NCBI RefSeq assembly: GCF_031177825.1
Contig: NZ_JAPSKE010000004.1
Span: forward strand, 124,001-188,000
DNA from: Paenibacillus sp.
GTDB lineage: Bacteria; Bacillota; Bacilli; Paenibacillales; YIM-B00363
Length of the DNA stretch: 64,000 nucleotides
Reading direction: 5' to 3'
How positions within the stretch are numbered: the first letter of the stretch is position 1; each line of letters opens with the position of its first letter. Made by a program: the position numbers and the translations under genes. This document shows positions 35,401 through 44,318 of the stretch, piece by piece. The notes below the pieces were generated by a model. That model did no database searches. It saw nothing but the letters and a program-made list of their open reading frames with translations, and was not told the DNA's origin.

Positions 35401-37166
35401 TCGTCGTTCCAAGCGTTGCGCATGCTGGCTGAATGCACCTTCAGAAACCGAAAGTCCAACGGGAACTGCGCGGAGGCGCCGACGAGTTCCGGGTCGTACC
35501 AGAGCAAATCCAGCGGACCGCCTCGTTCCCCCACCCTAGACCGCTGATACCAAGCGACATCCGGATCGTCGAACCGGTTCGCGAACCAGAAGAAGCTCGG
35601 CGTCTGGGTATAGTTCGAACCGTTGTTTCCGTAGTTGAACGTTCCTCGCGGTCCGCCCATAAAGATCGGGAAGTAGGACGTCTCCTCGATGCCCGGCAAT
35701 TCGGAGATGCCGTAGTCGGTGCCGAGAGCGGAATCGAGCGTCGATAAATAATACACGAGATAATTCGCGTTGTACGCCCAATACCCGACACCCTCCTCGC
35801 CCGCGCCGTCCGGCTCGAACATCGGCAGCACCCGTTGAATCGAGCGCAGTCCGCCTTCCAACACGTCGGCGGCGATCGCCGCAAGCGGCTCGCTCTCGTC
35901 GGCGACCGCCAGCGCGCCCATCGCCATCCCGCCGTTAACGACCGTATTCCAGTTGTTGACGGCGTTGATCCAGCCGCTTCGGCCGAACGCGCCTTGCACT
36001 TCCCCGCGGTATACCTGAACAGCCGGGATGAGCCCCATCTCCTCGATCGCGTTCACGAGGAACGCCTTCCGCTCCTCCGTCCAGCCGTCGTAAAACCAGT
36101 CGTAGCCGATCGCGAAGGCGTTGGTCATCTCGGAGACGTCCAGGAAGTGCTGCGGGTTCCAGTCCGGGAAGCTGCCCGCCGCATGCAAAATGTCCCACGC
36201 CCGTTCCAAGTAGCGTTCATCCTTCTCGATCTGGTACATAATGCCGAGATGTTGAAGATCGTTCAGCACGCGCCGGCTCGTCTCCAGCAGCCGATAGCCG
36301 TCCGGAATGTCGTACGTCGGCAGCGGCAGCCGGAACGACGCCAGCACGTCCTCTTTCAACCGCAAGTACCAGATCCGCGTCAGCGGGTCGGATTCGACGC
36401 GTTCGCGCAAGCGGGCGAAGTCGTCTTCCGTCGCGATAATGCGAGGATGCTCCTTGCCGGGGTATCTCGTCTTCAGCAAAGCGACGATGTCCTCCCCTGC
36501 CGGCACTTCGAACAAGCCGGGAGCCTCGGGATCCTCGGGTTCTTCGGGCTCCTCCGGCCCCGGGCCGGGATCTTGCGTCCGCGCCAGAACCGCCTCGTCA
36601 AACCACGCGGTCCCCGTCCCGGACCATAAAAACAGCTGTACCTGAATGCGAACCGTACCGGTCGGCGCCTGGAACGTCTGGCGCAGCGGCGTCCAGTCTT
36701 GGTCGCCCTTCGCGCTGCCGATCATCACGTGATTGCCCGTGTTGACGTTGCCTTCGCCGTAAAACTGCACCCGCACGGTCGCCCCGCGATCGTCGGACCG
36801 AAGCCCTTCCGTCTTGACCGCGACGCCGAATTCATAGGAGGCGCCGCCCACGACGCCCGTCGAAATCGTCTGCCCGACGGCGCCGCGGGACAACGCGTCG
36901 GCATGGATGCGCAGCGACTTCGTTCCCTCGTATGCGACGCCCTCCGCCGTCCCCGTCTGCAGCGTTCCGCTCGCCGTCCAGAGCGACCACCCGGCGGGCA
37001 TGCCGCCGGCGCCCGCCTCCTCGAAACCGCCGTTCGCGAGCAAATTCGGCACCGCGCTTTCGGCGCCGCCCATCTCCTCCGCCGCCCCTGCCGGTATAAC
37101 CGTGCAAGCGAACAGCAGCAGCGCAACCATCGACGCGACGAACCGCCGCGCGATTCTCTTTCTCAT
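32475..37166 (-). CDS. Large secreted heparinase II/III-type polysaccharide lyase, multi-domain
   Basis: A 1563-residue exported enzyme. Order: signal peptide (1-28), carbohydrate-binding beta-sandwich starting NLLANGGFEEAG (36-197), acidic Pro/Glu linker (200-217), alpha/alpha toroid (about 225-520) and heparinase II/III-like domain (with AWNHNHLDLGTFVLDALGVR near 600), cadherin-like domain (835-918), F5/8 type C (discoidin) domain (922-1042), Big_2 Ig-like (1059-1148), CBM96/DNRLRE-like (1155-1309), OmpL47-type repeat (1325-1489) and a C-terminal FIMAH helical domain (1495-1563). Such enzymes cleave uronate-containing polymers by beta-elimination. Last gene of an operon with an ABC importer and AraC sensor. 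Exact substrate unknown; heparin-like, alginate-like or wall polysaccharide are options. Confidence 0.88.
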   Translation of the reverse strand: MRKRIARRFVASMVALLLFACTVIPAGAAEEMGGAESAVPNLLANGGFEEAGAGGMPAGWSLWTASGTLQTGTAEGVAYEGTKSLRIHADALSRGAVGQTISTGVVGGASYEFGVAVKTEGLRSDDRGATVRVQFYGEGNVNTGNHVMIGSAKGDQDWTPLRQTFQAPTGTVRIQVQLFLWSGTGTAWFDEAVLARTQDPGPGPEEPEEPEDPEAPGLFEVPAGEDIVALLKTRYPGKEHPRIIATEDDFARLRERVESDPLTRIWYLRLKEDVLASFRLPLPTYDIPDGYRLLETSRRVLNDLQHLGIMYQIEKDERYLERAWDILHAAGSFPDWNPQHFLDVSEMTNAFAIGYDWFYDGWTEERKAFLVNAIEEMGLIPAVQVYRGEVQGAFGRSGWINAVNNWNTVVNGGMAMGALAVADESEPLAAIAADVLEGGLRSIQRVLPMFEPDGAGEEGVGYWAYNANYLVYYLSTLDSALGTDYGISELPGIEETSYFPIFMGGPRGTFNYGNNGSNYTQTPSFFWFANRFDDPDVAWYQRSRVGERGGPLDLLWYDPELVGASAQFPLDFRFLKVHSASMRNAWNDDYAAFVGFKGGNNAWNHNHLDLGTFVLDALGVRWATELGSDNYNLPDYFGAGRTAYYRIRTEGQNTLVLQPNAAPGQRVDGKAAIVRAESSPSHAFMIADLTDGYADQATEAKRGIALTDERRHVWVQDEVALRTPGDVYWFMHTTADIDVIENGRAAVLRDGEQRLYAELVAPTDAAFHVRKAEPLPTSPNPEGQATNALNKLTVRAENVGALRLAIRFTPLLPWEEAPTDRPTAIPLAEWAVDPAPKAALAGLTIDGAPLASFRPDTFTYHLPAPEEGAPVPVVGAWAADASDVVEIVPVQTLPGTAVVRVESAVDPASAVEYRIHFVRPASATSDVVTASAHDGNVPLNTIDGNWNTRWSAEGAGQWIQYDLGQARTVDYVDIAFYSGDRRSTRFDILASGDAQQWTTVYSGQSSGTTSGFERFAFEPVDARFVRIVGYGNTSNHWNSITEVYMEGLPDIVKPVRLAELSVGAPSDSISVGQSIRLAVQAFRSDGSAAPIESLALRYATSDPAVATVGSDGLVAGVGPGSAIVSVEAIEDGYAVVGAFRLTVTDGSIRVSPQADAFVRGGSFAAQNYGGATSLTVKRDANADYHREGLMRFDLSAIAGDIESAKLFLYVGVNDTAGTETVLSAYAGDGEWEERTVTWATKPATGERLATAPVNNTVQWVEMDVTSYVAQRRAAGETVQFVLTHAPEHRGLATNIHSRERSGTAPYLRIVEAEAPPEPPTTVASLSPSEPTGLNGWYTEPVTLTLTVEDASAETVTEYRLEGEDAWRPYVQPTTFAADGEYRVQYRSRSDAGGVEDARDLSFALDANAPTVTLNVYGGYASSAVVLPADWVVGIADAGSGAAPESLAMTLDGKSLQTDQPLSLYTLPLGTHRLAVSVADAAGNVAMAEASFTTEASLETLQALTDEFLAQGRIDNVGVANSLHAKIESGQLHALIAELRAQSGKHIAEDAAAILLRDAEALLK

Positions 37167-37215
37167 CGGATATCCTCCTCTGCCCGTATAGGTTCAGACT
37201 CGCTCACTTCTCCGA

Positions 37216-38823
37216 TTACTTCCCGTTATAACGTTGGTACGCTGCGTTATAGATGCCAACGATTTCGTCCATGCCCATGTTCTTTAACGCCCCAAGATAC
37301 GCGTCGAAATTCGGCTCCACCGGTTCGGCGCCCATGATCCACTTTTGCTCCGTCTCCCGGATGAACGTATCGATCGCGGTCCACTTCTGCGTAATGACGG
37401 CTTGCTCCTCTTCCTTGAAGGAGACCGGCGGGAACTGCGGCAGAAAAAAGTCGTTGTCGATGTACATCCGCATGCCGTCCCGAGCGATCGGATTCAGCCA
37501 TTGCTCTTCGTACGAGAAGTCCTGCTGGAAGCCGATTTCGATCTGCGCCCCTTCGCCGTACAAGAACGTATTGACGGGCAATTCGCCGTTCAGCACTTCC
37601 GCCTTGAAGATCGGCTTGCCGTCGACCATGTCGTAATGGACGCCCTCGACGCCGAAGTTGTTCAGACGCCGCCCTTCTTCCGTAAACCAGAAATCGAAAT
37701 ACTTGATCGTCTCGACCGGATGCTTGTTGCTGTACGAGATGCCCCATCCTTTCCCCGGCAGCAGCGAGCGGCTGTACATCTCCTTCACGACGCCGTTCAC
37801 GTCGGCCGGAGGGGCGATCGGGAGGAAGTTCAAGCCCGGGACTTCGCTCTGAAGCCTGTCGTTGTAAGACGCCGTGCTGCCGAACCAATCATGCGTCGAA
37901 CCGCCCGTGTTATTACCAAGGAGCATCTCCCGAGCTTTGCCGCCGCGCGTGAAAATCTCCTTGTCGATCAAGCCTTCGGCGTACCACTTCGCCAGCTCGA
38001 CCATGGCGGTTTTATACTCCGGTTCGTACTTCCCGTACCGTACGGTCCCGCCATCCTCGTACCACCCCGTATGGCCGCCGAACAGCTGCACGAGGTCGAG
38101 CGCGCCTGCCGTATTGCGGTTGAAATACGGCACCTCGTCCTTCTTCCCGTTGCCGTTCGGGTCGCCGTCTCGGATCGCGACAAGCGTCTCATAGTAGGCG
38201 TCAACCGTGGTCGGCGCGGGCAAACCGAGCTTGTCGAGCCAATCCTGCCGGATAAAGAAGCCGGTGGACGCCTTCCCGTCCATCACGAACGGAATGTAAT
38301 ACAGCTTGCCGTCCGAGTTCAGCGAGCCTTTCCTGGCCCAGTCGTGCTCTTCGAGAAATTTCTTGATGTTCGGCGCATGCTCCTCGATCAGCTCGTCGAG
38401 CGGAATCAGCGCGCCGTCCATCCCCGCTTCGTTCATCGGATCCTTGTTGCCGTGAATAATGTCCGGCAGACTGCCGGAGGCGAGCATCAGATTGAACACT
38501 TCGTTGCTGTTCGTCGCCGTCTCGGAGGCGGTTCCCTTCAGGGTGACGTTCGTGATTTCGGCGGCTTGCCGGAACGTACTCCAATCGTCCTTGAACACGG
38601 TCATATCGTTGTAATGCAGATGAATCTTCAGCTCCAATGGCTCCTCCGACGCATATCCTCCGACTTCGACGGGCGCTTCCGGCTGCGCCCCCGCCCCTTC
38701 GGACGTCGTTGCCGGCATCGATGCGTCCGGCGGAGCGGTCGTCGTTCCGTTACAGCCTGCGACGACCATCGCGGCGATGAGCGCCGCGCCGATCGCAAAG
38801 CGCGTACGAGCGTTGTTTCCCAT
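37216..38823 (-). CDS. Extracellular solute-binding lipoprotein (LplA-like)
   Basis: A 535-residue lipoprotein of ABC importer family 1. Type II signal RFAIGAALIAAMVVAGC with acylated Cys24 and a Pro/Thr/Ala-rich linker, then a two-lobed binding fold (LPDIIHGNKDPMNEAG, FIRQDWLDKLGLPAPTTVDA, DGDPNGNGKKDEVPYF). The last is a typical calcium-like loop in LplA-type oligosaccharide binders. It lies 49 bases upstream of the lyase gene and 21 bases downstream of the second permease, so all belong to one operon. It probably binds oligo-uronide products of the lyase. Confidence 0.93.
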   Translation of the reverse strand: MGNNARTRFAIGAALIAAMVVAGCNGTTTAPPDASMPATTSEGAGAQPEAPVEVGGYASEEPLELKIHLHYNDMTVFKDDWSTFRQAAEITNVTLKGTASETATNSNEVFNLMLASGSLPDIIHGNKDPMNEAGMDGALIPLDELIEEHAPNIKKFLEEHDWARKGSLNSDGKLYYIPFVMDGKASTGFFIRQDWLDKLGLPAPTTVDAYYETLVAIRDGDPNGNGKKDEVPYFNRNTAGALDLVQLFGGHTGWYEDGGTVRYGKYEPEYKTAMVELAKWYAEGLIDKEIFTRGGKAREMLLGNNTGGSTHDWFGSTASYNDRLQSEVPGLNFLPIAPPADVNGVVKEMYSRSLLPGKGWGISYSNKHPVETIKYFDFWFTEEGRRLNNFGVEGVHYDMVDGKPIFKAEVLNGELPVNTFLYGEGAQIEIGFQQDFSYEEQWLNPIARDGMRMYIDNDFFLPQFPPVSFKEEEQAVITQKWTAIDTFIRETEQKWIMGAEPVEPNFDAYLGALKNMGMDEIVGIYNAAYQRYNGK

Positions 38824-38844
38824 CTCGATTCCAACCCCTCTTCG

Positions 38845-39726
38845 TTATTCTTTAATCGAACCCACGATAATGCCTTTGACAAAAAACTTCTGGATGTACG
38901 GATATACCGCCACCATCGGCAGGATCGAGACGACGATCGTCGCATAGATGATCGTCTCCTGCGCATAATTCGCCGCCTGATCGACCGTGTCCATCATCTC
39001 GTTCACGTTCATCTCGACGACCATCTTCTTGAGCAGCACCTGCAACGGAACCTTATCCGCGTCCGTCAGCAGCACCATGGACCAGAAATACCCGTTCCAC
39101 CGCGACACGGCGTAGAACAGCCCGAGCGTCGCCATGGCGGGAACCGACAGCGGCAGGTAGATGCGCCACAAAATCGCCAAGTCGCTCGCGCCGTCCACCT
39201 TCGCCGCTTCTTCGAGCGCTTCGGGCACGTTCGCGAAAAACGTACGCATCAAGAACACATAGAACGTCGTAATGGCGAAGCCGATGACGATCCCCTCTCG
39301 CGTATTCAACAGGCCCAGTTCCCTCATGTTCAAATAGAAGGGGATCATCCCCGCCGGCCCGCTCATATTGACCCACATCGTGAACGCGATGACGAAGCTG
39401 ATGATCGAACCGCCGGCCAGCCGTTTCTTGGACAGCGGATACGCGCCGCAGATCGTCAGCAGCAGGCTGGCCAACGTGCCGGTCACGGTGTAATACAGCG
39501 TGTTCGCGTATGCGATCCAGATGCCTTGTTCGGACAAAACTTTCTCGTACGCCGCGAACGTCAGCTGTTTCGGGAGGAGCAGCACATTCCCCGAGACGAC
39601 CTGTAGCGGATCGCTGATCGAAGCGGAGAATACATAGACGAACGGATACAACGTCGCCAGAGCGGCGAGACCGAGCAGCGCGTAATTGACGCCGGTAAAC
39701 CATCTTTCGCCGCGGGAAAGCTTCAT
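38845..39726 (-). CDS. Carbohydrate ABC transporter permease (LplC-like)
   Basis: A 293-residue inner-membrane permease with six transmembrane segments and the EAA loop EALEEAAKVDGASDLAILWR typical of CUT1 sugar importers. It pairs with the permease encoded just upstream (10-base gap). The ATPase is not in the operon; family importers commonly share a multitask MsmX-type ATPase encoded elsewhere. Confidence 0.95.
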   Translation of the reverse strand: MKLSRGERWFTGVNYALLGLAALATLYPFVYVFSASISDPLQVVSGNVLLLPKQLTFAAYEKVLSEQGIWIAYANTLYYTVTGTLASLLLTICGAYPLSKKRLAGGSIISFVIAFTMWVNMSGPAGMIPFYLNMRELGLLNTREGIVIGFAITTFYVFLMRTFFANVPEALEEAAKVDGASDLAILWRIYLPLSVPAMATLGLFYAVSRWNGYFWSMVLLTDADKVPLQVLLKKMVVEMNVNEMMDTVDQAANYAQETIIYATIVVSILPMVAVYPYIQKFFVKGIIVGSIKE

Positions 39727-39736
39727 CTCGTCACCC

Positions 39737-40642
39737 CTACCATAATCCTGTGTCGGTCAACCGCTTGCTCAGCTTGTTGGCGCCGATGACGAGCGCGAAC
39801 GCGATCGCTGCGTTGAAGACGCCGACGGCCGTCGCCAGATCGTACCTGCCCTCTTGCAAGCCGGCGCGGTACACATAGGTGCTGATGACGTCCGCGGTTT
39901 CGTACGTCACCGGCTGGTACAGCAAAATAATAGCCTCGTAGCTGACGTCCATAATGCTGCCGATTTTCATAATGAGCAAAATCATGATCGTCGGCAGCAG
40001 GCCAGGCAGCGTAATGTGCCATATTTGCCTGAACTTGTTGGCACCGTCCATGACCGCGGCTTCGTACAGCTGGGGGTTGATGCCCGCCAACGCCGCCAAA
40101 TAGACGATGGAGCTAAACCCGGCCTCCTTCCAAATGTCGAACGTCAGGACGAAGATCGTGCGGAAGTAGTCCGGAATCGTAAGGAAATACATCTTCTCCC
40201 CGCCGATACGCTCGAGCAGTAGGTTAACGAGCCCGGACGTCGGCGCCAAGAAATTCGTGACGATCCCCGCGACGATGACGACCGAGATGAAGTGCGGCAA
40301 ATACGTCAGTGTCTGCACCGCGCGCCGGTAAAACGTATGCCGTAACTCGTTCAGCAGGATGGCGAGCACGATCGGAATCGGAAACGCGAACGCCAAGCTG
40401 TAGAGGCTTAAGATGAGCGTATTTTTCAGCACCCTAATGAAGTAAGGGCTTTCAAAAAATACCCGAAAATGCTCCAACCCGACCCACCGGCTCGCCTCGA
40501 TGCCGCGAAACACGGAAAAATCCTTGAACGCGATTTGCAAGCCGTACATCGGCTTAAAGATGAAGAAGACGTACCATAGCAAAAACGGGATCAGCAGGAC
40601 GTATAACACCTTGTCTCTTTGGAAACGCTTTACGAATTGCAC
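39737..40642 (-). CDS. Carbohydrate ABC transporter permease (LplB-like)
   Basis: A 301-residue permease with six membrane segments and EAA-type loop LYEAAVMDGANKFRQIWHIT. The GTG at 40642 is chosen as start: GGAAGGA lies ahead and QFVKRFQRDKVLYVLLIPFL follows, while the longer frame to 40732 adds a basic, non-membrane leader. First transporter gene of the lyase operon. The operon promoter must lie in the 212-base gap before the AraC gene. Confidence 0.94.
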   Translation of the reverse strand: MQFVKRFQRDKVLYVLLIPFLLWYVFFIFKPMYGLQIAFKDFSVFRGIEASRWVGLEHFRVFFESPYFIRVLKNTLILSLYSLAFAFPIPIVLAILLNELRHTFYRRAVQTLTYLPHFISVVIVAGIVTNFLAPTSGLVNLLLERIGGEKMYFLTIPDYFRTIFVLTFDIWKEAGFSSIVYLAALAGINPQLYEAAVMDGANKFRQIWHITLPGLLPTIMILLIMKIGSIMDVSYEAIILLYQPVTYETADVISTYVYRAGLQEGRYDLATAVGVFNAAIAFALVIGANKLSKRLTDTGLW

Positions 40643-40823
40643 ATCCCCATTCCTTCCCCGGCAAGGCCCGCGCCGGCCTTCCCTGCGTAGTGAATCCTTG
40701 ATCGATCGAGCTCGACAAGGCGATGCTACCACGCCGCTTCCGGCGGCGTAAATCGTCGGTTTTGGAGTTTTTTTACGAAAACGTACCTGATTCCGGCCGT
40801 TTTACAATTTCGTACCTTTTAAC

Positions 40824-40852
40824 AAAAAAGGACCTCCCCCGCAGGATGGTCC
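40824..40852 (-). terminator. Terminator of the AraC sensor gene
   Basis: GGACC and GGTCC arms around a 13-base loop, then TTTTTTGTT on the minus strand directly after the AraC stop. Confidence 0.72.
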
Positions 40853-40854
40853 AT

Positions 40855-43035
40855 TTACGCGCCGCCGCTCCGCCTCGCGTATTGCGACGGCGAAGTGCCC
40901 TCGTATTTCTTAAACATGCGCGTGAACGTAACGGCATTGTTGCACCCGACCATCCGGGACAGCTCGTCGATACGGACCGGGCGCTCGTCCAGCACCGACT
41001 TCGCCATTTTCACGCGGTACATATTAAGATAATCTTTGAAGTTTTCCCCCGTGCGTTCCTTGAACATGCGCCCCACGTATCCCTGAGACACCTTGAAGTG
41101 ATCCGCGATATGTTGAAGGCTCAGGTCCAAATGGTAATGCGAATGAATGTACTCGAACAACCGGTCCGCCAACGGCACCTCCTCCTCGGCCTCCGCGGAT
41201 CGCTGATATTCCGCCAGCCGGGCGAACAAGTCGACGATCTTCGTCTGTAGCTGCGCCTTCGACTCGACGTTCAGCAGGTTCGAATACAATCGAGGGCCTT
41301 CCTCGAAGACCCTTGTCGATTTCCACTTCAATTGCTGCATCGCCCGGTTCGCCGTCGCCGTCAACGAGAACAGAAACTGCGACATCGCTTCGTCGGTCAG
41401 CTTGCGTCTCTCCAGGTTCTCCCGAACGACCTTCTTGATCGTCTCGACCGCCCCTTCGCGCTTCCCCCTCGCGATATACGCGATCAGCTCCTTCTCGACG
41501 TCCAGCGGATAATAATAATCCGCGTTCACCAGCTTCTCCAGCTGGGCCATGGTCATGACAGGTTTATTCGCATGGGCGTACCGAACCTCGAGCAGGTTCA
41601 ACGCCTCTTGGTAGGAGAAGGGCAGCTGCCCGAAGGACGGGACCGGCTTGCCGACGACCGCGATCCACTCGAGACCCGTTCCCTCCCGGATCGATGATGT
41701 CAACCGATACACCAATCGCTCCAGCCGGTCCGTCTCGCAGCCGAAAACGACGACGGCGAATCGCATGACGTCGACTTCCAGCACTTCGTGGATCGCTTCC
41801 TCGAATCGTTCTTGGATGATGATTTGCATCTGCGCCGCCGCCTGCCGGACGCCGTCGGCCGACAGCGCCTCCGCCCATTCCTTGAAATTTTCCAATTCTA
41901 GAATTACGACGACCGCCGGCATCGGCGCATGCTCCAAGTCGACAATCGAGCGCCCCTCGCGAATCCGATCGTCCGACAGCCGGCCGAATAGCGCATCCCG
42001 AAGGAACGCCTGCTTCATCGACAGCTTGCCCTTCTCCGTAATTTCAAGCAGCGCTTCATGCGCTTGCATCGCTCGGGAGTACGGGCGGTAGCTGTACGCG
42101 ACCGTCGCCCAGATGACGAGAGCTCCCGCTCCGAGCAGCGCCAGAAACATCCGCAGCGAATCCCGAAGCAGCTCGTTCAGCGGCTCCCTCGCCTCATCGG
42201 TTCGCGTCGCGTACACATACTTCGCTTCCGGAAGCGCCATCGACCCGACCGAATGGAACGTATAGCCGTCCGCCGCATAGCTCGAGTACCCGAACGGGGT
42301 GTCCGCCTTCCGACCGTCGAACGAGCGAATCGCGCCCGACACTGCCGCATCGCTGGAAGACGACATCGATACGATCCGATTGCCGATCGACATCGCGAAG
42401 CCCCAGCCGTCCCGCTCGTCTAACGAGGGGAGAATCGCGTGCGTCGGGAACGAGATGTAGAAAATGACGTCGTCGCCGCCGGCGATCGCTTCCTTCTTCA
42501 CCATCGTGAAGAAGGGCTCGGGCTCGCCGTCCGAATCGCCGTTGTGCATCACGACCGCATCCCGGGACGCACTGCCTGAGACGTACGCCTTCACCGCCTC
42601 CAGCCTCTCCTCGTTCCAAGTCAAATCTGCATAATAAAAGGACGCCGTGCTGGTGCTTCGAGAGGAGATGATGAAATCCTCGCCCGCCTTCTGTACGCCT
42701 AGCAGCAGACCGTAATTCGAAAACGAATTGACCGTCCGCTTCAAGTCCTCATGTAGCTTTGTAATATTATAGTAATCCCTTGCCGTCTCGCGGTTGAACT
42801 GAATAAGGCGAGGGTTCCCCTTCAGCTGCTGGACAACGTTCAAGGCGACCGTCATCTGCGTATCGATCTTATCCCGCACTTGCAGGACGTATTCCCGATG
42901 ACTTTGGTTCAGGCGATCGTTCCGAATTTCGTTGGATTTATGGAAGTACACGACCGCGGCCGCGATCGCGTACAGAAGCGCGACGATGCCGTATGCGGAA
43001 ATCAGAATGATGAGAAACTTCTGTTTCTTTACCAT
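40855..43035 (-). CDS. Membrane-bound AraC family sensor-regulator (YesN/YtdP type)
   Basis: A 726-residue regulator with a transmembrane segment (about residues 8-30), an extracellular sensing region of some 260 residues (Cache-like), a second membrane segment (ALLGAGALVIWATVAYSY) and a cytoplasmic part ending in an AraC DNA-binding domain (LSLQHIADHFKVSQGYVGRM; the last 100 residues). The ATG at 43035 has GGGAGG nine bases upstream, better than that at 43068. One-protein sensors of this kind detect an extracellular glycan and switch on the neighbouring utilisation operon, here the permease/SBP/lyase genes. Confidence 0.94.
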   Translation of the reverse strand: MVKKQKFLIILISAYGIVALLYAIAAAVVYFHKSNEIRNDRLNQSHREYVLQVRDKIDTQMTVALNVVQQLKGNPRLIQFNRETARDYYNITKLHEDLKRTVNSFSNYGLLLGVQKAGEDFIISSRSTSTASFYYADLTWNEERLEAVKAYVSGSASRDAVVMHNGDSDGEPEPFFTMVKKEAIAGGDDVIFYISFPTHAILPSLDERDGWGFAMSIGNRIVSMSSSSDAAVSGAIRSFDGRKADTPFGYSSYAADGYTFHSVGSMALPEAKYVYATRTDEAREPLNELLRDSLRMFLALLGAGALVIWATVAYSYRPYSRAMQAHEALLEITEKGKLSMKQAFLRDALFGRLSDDRIREGRSIVDLEHAPMPAVVVILELENFKEWAEALSADGVRQAAAQMQIIIQERFEEAIHEVLEVDVMRFAVVVFGCETDRLERLVYRLTSSIREGTGLEWIAVVGKPVPSFGQLPFSYQEALNLLEVRYAHANKPVMTMAQLEKLVNADYYYPLDVEKELIAYIARGKREGAVETIKKVVRENLERRKLTDEAMSQFLFSLTATANRAMQQLKWKSTRVFEEGPRLYSNLLNVESKAQLQTKIVDLFARLAEYQRSAEAEEEVPLADRLFEYIHSHYHLDLSLQHIADHFKVSQGYVGRMFKERTGENFKDYLNMYRVKMAKSVLDERPVRIDELSRMVGCNNAVTFTRMFKKYEGTSPSQYARRSGGA

Positions 43036-43189
43036 CGCCCAAGCCCTCCCGATTTCATGTAAGCGCATACCAAAATGCGGTTTTCTTTACCGCCTTTAAC
43101 GCTCGGAACTCTTTTCATCATACGGCCGCTGGGAAATCCTTGCAACGGTTCGCCGACCGATGCCGACGGTGCCGCGTTCGGCGGATTGA

Positions 43190-43224
43190 AAAATAAAAAT
43201 CCGCCGATCCGTGTTAGACGGCGG
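43190..43224 (-). terminator. Terminator of the YolD-like gene
   Basis: CCGCCG and CGGCGG arms around 12 bases, followed on the minus strand by ATTTTTATTTTTC. Confidence 0.7.
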
Positions 43225-43263
43225 CGGGCAGAAGTTGGTTTCTATTATTTCGTGATGAAACAT

Positions 43264-43515
43264 CTAATCCCTAGGATAATCTACTTTCATGATATCCATG
43301 AACGGTACCTTCACAGTTTCTCCGTCCCTTTGGATATGCACTCTTCCCGTTCGTGAATCCATCATATGAATCATACCGCGTACTTGTTCTTCCCAGCCCC
43401 AAACCGTAAGCACGATTTCAGAATTTTCTTGTTTCGCCTCACTTAATTGATTCCCGATCTCCTCTAATACAAATTCATCCCGAGTAGGTCTCTTTGATAC
43501 CTTTGCCTTAGCCAC
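43264..43515 (-). CDS. YolD-like protein
   Basis: An 83-residue protein with the YolD-like pattern: RPTRDEFVLEEIGNQLSEAK, VLTVWGWEEQVRGMIHMMD and a closing VPFMDIMKVDY. In Bacillus, YolD-like proteins are often encoded beside UV-damage polymerase (ImpB/MucB/UvrX) genes; none is adjacent here. Function not established. Own terminator, single gene. Confidence 0.8.
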   Translation of the reverse strand: MAKAKVSKRPTRDEFVLEEIGNQLSEAKQENSEIVLTVWGWEEQVRGMIHMMDSRTGRVHIQRDGETVKVPFMDIMKVDYPRD

Positions 43516-43613
43516 GTTGTACCCCCTTAGATGCAGGAAAAATACTTTCTATTTAACTCATAGCCTTAATAATTCTACAAAGTGATTCCACTCTCCTGCC
43601 GGATACGGTCCGC

Positions 43614-44243
43614 TCAGCGCAAATACGACTGTCCGCTGCATCGGATCGATTCAATCCGGTCGAGGCGGAAATGCTCCACCTCGCCGGATTGCTCGCACCA
43701 TGCGATTACGGCCACATGCGCCGGAGCCACTTGGGAGTACGTACGGTACGGGTGAATGTCGACTTCATGCTCTCCCGCGTTGTCGGCGTATACGACGCTC
43801 AGCTTGTGGCCGCGTTCAATCGCCCGATCGATGTCATGCTTATGCTGCGCCGTTCTAGCGTCCACGATAAACGCAGGCAGCTCGCTGTCCTCCGGCTGGT
43901 ACGGGACGAATCGCTTAAGCGTCTGCACAACCCGGTCCAACCCTTCCACGTACCCTATCGATTTGACCGCTTCCTCGTATTTGTAGATGAGGAAGTTTAC
44001 GATGCGAATATCTGTCTCCGTTAAAAAAACAGAGGGCAATATATATGCCGCATCGTTGTATTCATAGCCTCGACGCCTGGCGTTGTAGCTCATCGGCGCG
44101 CGCAGCGAGTCCTGCATATATTCGATATCCCGCCCCGCTTGCCGCACGGATATTTCGAAATGTTCCGCCATCGATTTCGCATTCGGGAAGTGCCCCGCGC
44201 GAATTTGCTCATCGAACCACAGGATGCGGTGCATATTGCTCAC
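43614..44243 (-). CDS. WYL-domain transcriptional regulator (short)
   Basis: A 209-residue cytosolic regulator. N-terminal winged helix-turn-helix (RILWFDEQIRAGHFPNAKSM, EHFEISVRQAGRDIEYMQDS) and a WYL-type ligand domain from about residue 130 (HDIDRAIERGHKLSVVYADN, VDIHPYRTYSQVAPAHVAVI). WYL regulators usually have about 300 residues; here the C-terminal extension is missing, which may be natural. GTG start with AAGGAGGG nine bases upstream. It follows the cytosolic solute-binding-like gene by 75 bases on the same strand, so the two probably form one unit. Confidence 0.85.
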   Translation of the reverse strand: MSNMHRILWFDEQIRAGHFPNAKSMAEHFEISVRQAGRDIEYMQDSLRAPMSYNARRRGYEYNDAAYILPSVFLTETDIRIVNFLIYKYEEAVKSIGYVEGLDRVVQTLKRFVPYQPEDSELPAFIVDARTAQHKHDIDRAIERGHKLSVVYADNAGEHEVDIHPYRTYSQVAPAHVAVIAWCEQSGEVEHFRLDRIESIRCSGQSYLR

Positions 44244-44318
44244 AGCCGTATACCCTCCTTTCGCATCCGATTATGCGCCCTTCACCGGTATCCCGTGCGA
44301 ACGCGAGAACGCGGTACG

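Noticed and set aside
37345..39606. 753-codon open frame on the plus strand
   Set aside because: It covers the binding-protein and permease genes in antisense, is rich in Arg, His and Asp, and shows no family motif or ribosome site.
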